Shown here one piece after another: positions 15,257 through 19,517 of a stretch of DNA of 19,517 bases; within the stretch, counting starts at the first letter, position 1, and every line of letters starts with the position of its first letter. The notes beneath the pieces are model-generated. The model was not told the origin of the DNA, did not search any database, and saw nothing but the letters and a program-made list of their open reading frames with translations. This DNA comes from Bacteroides sp. UBA1773 (GTDB lineage: Bacteria > Bacteroidota > Bacteroidia > Bacteroidales > Bacteroidaceae). The DNA is taken from assembly GCA_002315285.1 (NCBI GenBank), contig DCGR01000003.1, positions 1-19,517 of the forward strand, written 5' to 3'. A program made the position numbers and the translations under genes.

Positions 15257-16072
15257 TCACTCTAAATAGGCTTTTTGCAACGCGAGTTTATCCGCATCAG
15301 TCAAACACAAGACATCGCGAAGGAAATTGTCCATCGAACCATATTTTTGCTCCAGACTGTCCAACGCATTCGAAAAATATTTTGGATTGACACTAATAAA
15401 CGTTCGAATCACCTCTTTTTCCTCCTCAGTATTAACCAACGAAACATAGCGATCCAATTCATTGGCATAATAATCTGCCGACGCATTATAATCAGCCATA
15501 ATCAAAGTGCGGTCAGCACCTAATGCCGCAAGCAGTAAAGCCGATCCCAGACCAGTCCTATCTTTACCTTGTGAACAATGCCAGTAAATGGCTCCCCCAT
15601 TAGAATTGACGATGGTTTGCAAGAAGGATGCGTATTGCAGTTGCGTGTATTCATTATGTACCATGTCAAGATACATACTGGCTGCTATCTTTTGGACCTC
15701 AAGTCTATGCGCATTCCTTACCAACCATCGGCCCAAATCAAGATAGGCTTCAAGTGGAAGTACTGTATTTGCGGGAGTTTCGGCAAACTCATCAAACGCA
15801 GGCAACCATATTTGGTTAGCGCCCATCAACATTTTGTCCGGATGACGTTTTGTCTCATACATTGTACGGAAATCAAAAACATACATTATCTGCCATTTAC
15901 GAAGTTGCTCCATATCGCGTTCAGATGCATTTGACAAAGAGCCACCACGAAATAACTTTTTACGACAGATAACCCTCCCGTCTGGCAGACGATAGCCTCC
16001 CAGTTCTCTAAAGTTGACGACACTGTCCAAATTCGCTTTCATGCAGCTGGGTTGAACAGTAGGATTTGTCAC
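15257..16072 (-). CDS. Tyrosine phosphatase family protein (Tyr_phosphatase3 type)
   Basis: 271-residue protein of the protein-tyrosine/dual-specificity phosphatase superfamily in the Tyr_phosphatase3 branch. The active-site loop is HCSQGKDRTG (165-174), with nucleophile C166 and phosphate-binding R172. NFRELGGYRLPDG (20-32) near the N-terminus and LFRGGSLSNAS (40-50) are also family signatures. Relatives act on phosphotyrosine, phosphoserine or phosphoinositides, so the substrate is open. No signal peptide is seen, so it is probably cytosolic. Start: GTG 16072 overlaps the STAS stop (GTGA); an ATG at 16042 is the alternative and would remove ten poorly conserved residues. The position directly after a STAS gene suggests, but does not show, a role in a phosphorylation switch. 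Confidence 0.88.
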   Translation of the reverse strand: MTNPTVQPSCMKANLDSVVNFRELGGYRLPDGRVICRKKLFRGGSLSNASERDMEQLRKWQIMYVFDFRTMYETKRHPDKMLMGANQIWLPAFDEFAETPANTVLPLEAYLDLGRWLVRNAHRLEVQKIAASMYLDMVHNEYTQLQYASFLQTIVNSNGGAIYWHCSQGKDRTGLGSALLLAALGADRTLIMADYNASADYYANELDRYVSLVNTEEEKEVIRTFISVNPKYFSNALDSLEQKYGSMDNFLRDVLCLTDADKLALQKAYLE

Positions 16073-16371
16073 AGTATCTTGATAATATTGGAAAATCCTG
16101 TTATATCAAATACCTCCTTCACCTGTGGACGCATTTCCTTCATCACCAACGACCCGCCTTTAGACATGACTGATTTCTGAAGCATCAAAAACATACGTAA
16201 TCCAAGGCTTGAAGTGTATTCCAAATTCGTACAATCTAATGTAATATCAGGATTAGGATCTTCCATAAGAGGCACTATATCCTGCTGGAACTTCTCTGCA
16301 TTCGTAGTATCAATGCGACCAGTAAGTGAAACAAAGGTCTTTCCGCCTTCTTTACTAATTGTAACTTCCAT
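16069..16371 (-). CDS. STAS-domain protein (anti-sigma factor antagonist-like)
   Basis: 100-residue single STAS domain like SpoIIAA/RsbV, which control anti-sigma kinases by partner switching through reversible serine phosphorylation. The expected phospho-site region reads YTSSLGLR (52-59), with S54 as the likely target by alignment with the ISSAGLR type. SpoIIAA has Asp just before this Ser, whereas here it is Thr. LTGRIDTTNAEKF (16-28) is a typical N-terminal STAS strand-loop. No GHKL/RsbW-type kinase or PP2C phosphatase is in the window, so partners must be elsewhere. It lies 29 nt after the alarmone hydrolase and overlaps the phosphatase gene start by 4 nt. Confidence 0.88.
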   Translation of the reverse strand: MEVTISKEGGKTFVSLTGRIDTTNAEKFQQDIVPLMEDPNPDITLDCTNLEYTSSLGLRMFLMLQKSVMSKGGSLVMKEMRPQVKEVFDITGFSNIIKIL

Positions 16372-16400
16372 ATTTTGTCTGTTTAAAAATGTTATGATTA

Positions 16401-16991
16401 TTATTCTTTTTTCCCCCCAAACACATATTCCAAATGGCGAACAAACTCTTCATATGCGTCTGTACCTGACAGGTCACTCAACGAATCGGCCAATCCGCGA
16501 TAATGCCATTCGTGATCAGCACGTCCACCAGGAGCATGGAACAGGTTCCACAATCTGTCACCATCACGACGATAGTCACGCATGATTGCACGCATATTTG
16601 ACAATTTATCACCCATAGCCACAATCTTCGAATCAAGTGGAGCACTCTTCAACCGATTGATTGCAGCCAACTTACGGCTCCGCCAACTGTCCTGTTCACA
16701 TTGGTTCGGTACTACCCCATCAGACTCGTTATCAACAACACCAGCAACTCTATCACCAAATTCCTTACGAATCTGTTCTAACGTCACATCCGTGTCTTCC
16801 ACCGTATCATGCAGAGCCGCCGCAGCCAGCAGTTCCGGGTCGTTAGTCATTGAAGCCACAATCTCCATGGCCTCAAGTACATGAATAACATAGGGAAATC
16901 CCTTACCACGACGTTCGGTATTTGCATGGGCATCTACCGCAAATTTAATGGCCTTATCGACCAAGGCTGTATCCAAATACTTATTTGCCAT
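16401..16991 (-). CDS. Small alarmone hydrolase (SpoT/MESH1-type HD domain)
   Basis: 196-residue stand-alone HD hydrolase of the RelA/SpoT hydrolase family, expected to remove the 3'-diphosphate from (p)ppGpp or related alarmones with Mn2+. The residues expected for metal and substrate binding are visible: R27/R28 in the TERRGKGFPYVIH stretch, H37, H61-D62, E65-D66 (HDTVEDT) and D128 with N132 (GDKLSNMR). There is no synthetase or TGS/ACT domain. ATG 16991 is chosen because it begins the conserved helix and lies 14 nt after the synthetase stop; an upstream in-frame start at 17042 would overlap the synthetase. The 3' end contains a G6A6 run just before the stop. The direct pairing with a synthetase suggests the two balance each other. 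It could also be an antitoxin-like hydrolase for a toxSAS. Confidence 0.88.
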   Translation of the reverse strand: MANKYLDTALVDKAIKFAVDAHANTERRGKGFPYVIHVLEAMEIVASMTNDPELLAAAALHDTVEDTDVTLEQIRKEFGDRVAGVVDNESDGVVPNQCEQDSWRSRKLAAINRLKSAPLDSKIVAMGDKLSNMRAIMRDYRRDGDRLWNLFHAPGGRADHEWHYRGLADSLSDLSGTDAYEEFVRHLEYVFGGKKE

Positions 16992-17005
16992 TTTGTTATA
17001 TGATT

Positions 17006-18115
17006 TTATGTGATTTTCATAAACGGCAACTGACGTGCACAATTCATTACACGCTGTGCACGCGCCAAATTATTAGGACTATGTCCATTCAGCCGGTTGA
17101 ACATGTGCACCAACCCTTGTTCGCCACCACCATTCTTCAAAATCTGAACAACCAACAAATCCTGTATCGCAACAGTTGAACTAATAATATCCAAATCTGT
17201 ATTACCTATCTGATACACAGCGAACTGAAAAGCTTCTTCCGTACAAGATTTGCGCATTTTCTCCACATCGCCAAGCGTGCGGAATCCAAGATATTTCAAC
17301 ACCTGCAAATATGGTATTTGAGACGATTCGTGTATTTCCGCCTGATTGATGGCAGCAATTCTTTTCACCAGACCATCAAAAGGTTTGAGTTGCAAATAAC
17401 TTCGGAACGTATCTCCATTCAAAGGAACATCCTCGAAATTACCATCACAAACCAACTGTTCTACCTGACGGCGATAATTGTTGATTGCAGTTCGAATTTG
17501 GCTGAACTGTGAATCTGCCAGTTCAAGCATGCCTGCCAAGCAATTGAGCGATCGTAGATATTCACGAGGAACTTCTACTCCTGTTTTATAACCCGTATCA
17601 TGATTTAACGTTGCCCACACATGCTGTAACGCCGTTCGCATCTGTATTTCAAACCGGACCTCATTAATCATACCACACTGGGAATCCGAATAAAGCGACT
17701 TGGGAATTTTACAGATATAATGCAAAGAATTGTAGCCAAAGCTATCCAATTCATGCATCTTACGCTTATCTACACTACACTCCTTATCCAATTCAAATGT
17801 CTTCTCCATCAAGGCAGCAATCTTATCCACGTCATCAGTGTAGAAAGCGATGATACGAGCCCCGACAATATCGGTCAAATCGCTGAGCGAAGTATATTTA
17901 TCTCCCTTCAATTCAAGTTTGCCAGCCAAACTCTCCTCGGTCTTCACGCGTGCCTCTACCGCAGTCACATACAATCCGATTTCACTAAGCCTCTGATTGA
18001 TTATATCAAGAACCAACTGCCTGATCTTCTGAAAGACAGAATACCTCTCCCTGTATTCTTCCAGAATCATGGTACAATGAAGATCCAAGCCATATTTATC
18101 CAAATTATCCTCCAT
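17006..18115 (-). CDS. RelA/SpoT-type small alarmone synthetase with C-terminal extension
   Basis: 369-residue protein with a RelA/SpoT nucleotidyl pyrophosphokinase domain (about 20-185). It is expected to transfer pyrophosphate from ATP to GDP/GTP or, in toxSAS relatives, to adenosine nucleotides or tRNA. Catalytic features are the basic strand RVKTEESLAGK (56-66), D82 in TDIVGARI, GYNSLH (127-132, Y128 stacking on the acceptor base) and E156 in EIQMRT. The stretch HVWATLNHDTGYK (165-177) is of the small-synthetase type, but with Asn where YjbM/RelQ enzymes have Glu (WATxEH). It has no HD, TGS or ACT domain. Residues about 186-369 are mostly helical-looking and unassigned. ATG 18115 is 9 nt after the antiporter stop, and the hydrolase follows 14 nt downstream. 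Confidence 0.88.
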   Translation of the reverse strand: MEDNLDKYGLDLHCTMILEEYRERYSVFQKIRQLVLDIINQRLSEIGLYVTAVEARVKTEESLAGKLELKGDKYTSLSDLTDIVGARIIAFYTDDVDKIAALMEKTFELDKECSVDKRKMHELDSFGYNSLHYICKIPKSLYSDSQCGMINEVRFEIQMRTALQHVWATLNHDTGYKTGVEVPREYLRSLNCLAGMLELADSQFSQIRTAINNYRRQVEQLVCDGNFEDVPLNGDTFRSYLQLKPFDGLVKRIAAINQAEIHESSQIPYLQVLKYLGFRTLGDVEKMRKSCTEEAFQFAVYQIGNTDLDIISSTVAIQDLLVVQILKNGGGEQGLVHMFNRLNGHSPNNLARAQRVMNCARQLPFMKIT

Positions 18116-18124
18116 GTCAATGCA

Positions 18125-19453
18125 TCATAGTTTATAATTCAAAGGTTTAAGTTTAGGGAAATTGAATACGATGGCTACCGACACACCCACAATCAACAAT
18201 AACGGATAGTACATATAAGGCAACATGCTTATGGTAGATATGCCAGCGAACGATGCCGCAGCAAGCAAATGTGTGCTATAGGGTAACAATTCCTGCACAA
18301 TGCATGAACTTGTATCGAGCAAGCTGGCAGCTCTTCGAGGATCCACCCCATATTTCTTACTGATTTCTTTCACAATGTCAGCCACTGTCAGTATTGAGAC
18401 CGTATTATTTGCCGTACTGGCACACACGAGTCCAGTAAGTATGGCTATGGAAGCTTCTGCTGTACGTCTTCCTCGGATAAAACGCATACAGCCAGACACA
18501 ATGAAATCTATTCCCCCATTATGTTTCATCAAACAAATCAAGCCAGAGGCCAACAATATGATAGCAATCATGGGTGCCATTACACTTATGCCGGCATCCA
18601 CGGCATGTAACCATCCACCAAAATCAAAACAACCCATCAAAAGCCCCATTACCCCTGACAACAACGTACCGAACAGCAAAGCCATCATCACATCCACACC
18701 ACAAATCGACATGCACATTACAATCACATAAGGTAGGACTTTCCAATAATTCACATTCACTGAATCCTGTGTCACCATATACAATCCTTGTCCCTGATAG
18801 ACAAACAGCAACAACACCACAAAAGCAACAGGAAGCACTATCAAAAAATTCACACGAAACTTATCCTTTAACGAACACCCTTGACTATTAGTAGCCAATA
18901 TCGTAGTATCGGAAATAAACGACAAATTATCGCCAAACATGGCTCCACATACCACCACTGCACACATCAGAGCCATGTTTCCTCCCACATTCTCCGCAAC
19001 ACCTACAGCCAACGGGCACAAAGCCACTATGGAACCCATGCCAGAGCCTGTGGCCATAGAGATGAAACAACCCGCAATAAAAATACTGGCGTAGACAATT
19101 TGAGCCGGCAGAAATGTCAATATGAAATTCACCGTTTCCTGAATACAACCCATCTCTTGGGCCGAAGAAGCAAATGCTCCCGCCAGCACAAAAATCCAAA
19201 TTATATACATCAAGCGCGAAGATCCAGCTCCCTTACAATATAATCTTATCCTTTCCTTATAAGGAATATCCCAAGTGGTTACAATAGCATATACCGATGA
19301 TATCAAGAACATTACCGCGATAGGAACTTTCGACAAATCACCAATCAAAAATGCCGATCCCATATAAAGCAACAAAAAGAAGAAAAGAGGACTGATACCC
19401 AATACCCGTTTCCACATCATCGTATTTTTTGCTTTCTCTTGCATGCCCTGCAT
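18125..19453 (-). CDS. nhaC: NhaC-family Na+/H+ antiporter
   Basis: 442-residue polytopic membrane protein of the NhaC/ion-transporter superfamily, with ten or more hydrophobic segments. Family motifs are ATGSGMGSI (134-142), GDNLSFISDTTILA (174-187) and the C-terminal run CASTANNTVSILTV followed by LLDTSSCIVQELLPYSTH. It is expected to exchange Na+ for H+ (or carry a small organic anion, since some relatives are malate/lactate antiporters), supporting pH and sodium homeostasis. ATG 19453 is used; ATGs at codons 4 and 12 are possible alternatives. It is the first gene of the minus-strand unit, with a promoter box just upstream. Confidence 0.88.
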   Translation of the reverse strand: MQGMQEKAKNTMMWKRVLGISPLFFFLLLYMGSAFLIGDLSKVPIAVMFLISSVYAIVTTWDIPYKERIRLYCKGAGSSRLMYIIWIFVLAGAFASSAQEMGCIQETVNFILTFLPAQIVYASIFIAGCFISMATGSGMGSIVALCPLAVGVAENVGGNMALMCAVVVCGAMFGDNLSFISDTTILATNSQGCSLKDKFRVNFLIVLPVAFVVLLLFVYQGQGLYMVTQDSVNVNYWKVLPYVIVMCMSICGVDVMMALLFGTLLSGVMGLLMGCFDFGGWLHAVDAGISVMAPMIAIILLASGLICLMKHNGGIDFIVSGCMRFIRGRRTAEASIAILTGLVCASTANNTVSILTVADIVKEISKKYGVDPRRAASLLDTSSCIVQELLPYSTHLLAAASFAGISTISMLPYMYYPLLLIVGVSVAIVFNFPKLKPLNYKL

Positions 19454-19473
19454 CTTATCTCAAAATTCGGTCA

Positions 19474-19481
19474 CAAAGTTA
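19474..19481 (-). promoter_or_regulatory. Probable -7 box driving the antiporter-alarmone unit
   Basis: The minus strand reads TAACTTTG, matching TAnnTTTG, 20 nt before the ATG at 19453. The -33 region runs to the window edge, and no TTTG at standard spacing is seen (TTG triplets occur with spacers of 15 and 24 nt). The remaining 19454-19517 holds no gene. Confidence 0.5.
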
Positions 19482-19517
19482 ATCAATAAAACCATTCAAG
19501 TTTCGCAAGTTAACGAA

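Noticed and set aside
16403..16418. G6A6 run at the 3' end of the hydrolase gene as a programmed frameshift site
   Set aside because: The reading frame does not give a proper X XXY YYZ slippery heptamer, and the stop follows within two codons, so a shift would change only the last residues.
16401..18115. Calling the synthetase/hydrolase pair a confirmed toxin-antitoxin or anti-phage system
   Set aside because: Neighbours are core genes, there are no mobile-element signs, and similar proteins appear to be common in Bacteroidales. The resemblance is reported only as a hypothesis.
1..19517. CRISPR arrays, insertion sequences, tRNA or rRNA genes
   Set aside because: I looked for regularly spaced repeats, transposase motifs, terminal inverted repeats and rRNA/tRNA-like segments and found none; gaps between genes are all under about 160 nt.

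Overview
The window looks like ordinary chromosome from a member of the Bacteroidales, possibly the Prevotella side of the order (inference from protein style; no 16S is present). The evidence is: several intergenic regions carry the Bacteroidetes -7 promoter box TAnnTTTG, sometimes with a TTTG/TTG -33 box 19-21 nt upstream; Shine-Dalgarno sequences are mostly weak; and families typical of the group are present (tandem DUF1599, a DoxX/MauE-like protein in front of tpiA, a SPOR protein, a GH127 lipoprotein). I see no insertion sequence, prophage, CRISPR array, tRNA or rRNA. By eye the first ~5 kb is richer in G+C than the rest.

Layout. 1-471 (minus): N-terminal 157 residues of a DEAD-box RNA helicase cut by the window edge. 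622-1491 (plus): menA, with a divergent promoter region. 1637-3478 (plus): a GH127 beta-L-arabinofuranosidase-type lipoprotein ending in a strong 16-bp terminator hairpin. 3609-5590 (minus): pdxJ followed by a short-form S-adenosylhomocysteine hydrolase. 5669-9211 (plus): nadK, a DJ-1/PfpI protein and recG, divergent from pdxJ with closely packed promoters. 9290-13234 (plus): M23 peptidase with LysM, tandem-DUF1599 protein, DoxX/MauE-like membrane protein, tpiA and a SPOR lipid-free secreted protein; the first four are tightly coupled, and a 57-nt inverted repeat separates tpiA from the SPOR gene. 13277-19453 (minus): a six-gene unit reading NhaC-type antiporter, RelA/SpoT-type small alarmone synthetase, small alarmone hydrolase, STAS protein, tyrosine phosphatase, dnaG.

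Most of the window is housekeeping: menaquinone synthesis, vitamin B6, NADP supply, fork rescue, glycolysis, cell-wall remodelling and primase. The part most worth attention is the minus-strand unit at the right end. It contains an alarmone synthetase with a ~180-residue C-terminal region of unknown role and, 14 nt downstream, a stand-alone alarmone hydrolase. The same unit also holds a STAS protein, a phosphatase and, as last gene, primase, which is a known target of (p)ppGpp in other bacteria. The synthetase-hydrolase pairing resembles toxSAS toxin-antitoxin and defence modules, but a housekeeping stress-signalling pair is an equally reasonable reading and sequence alone cannot decide.
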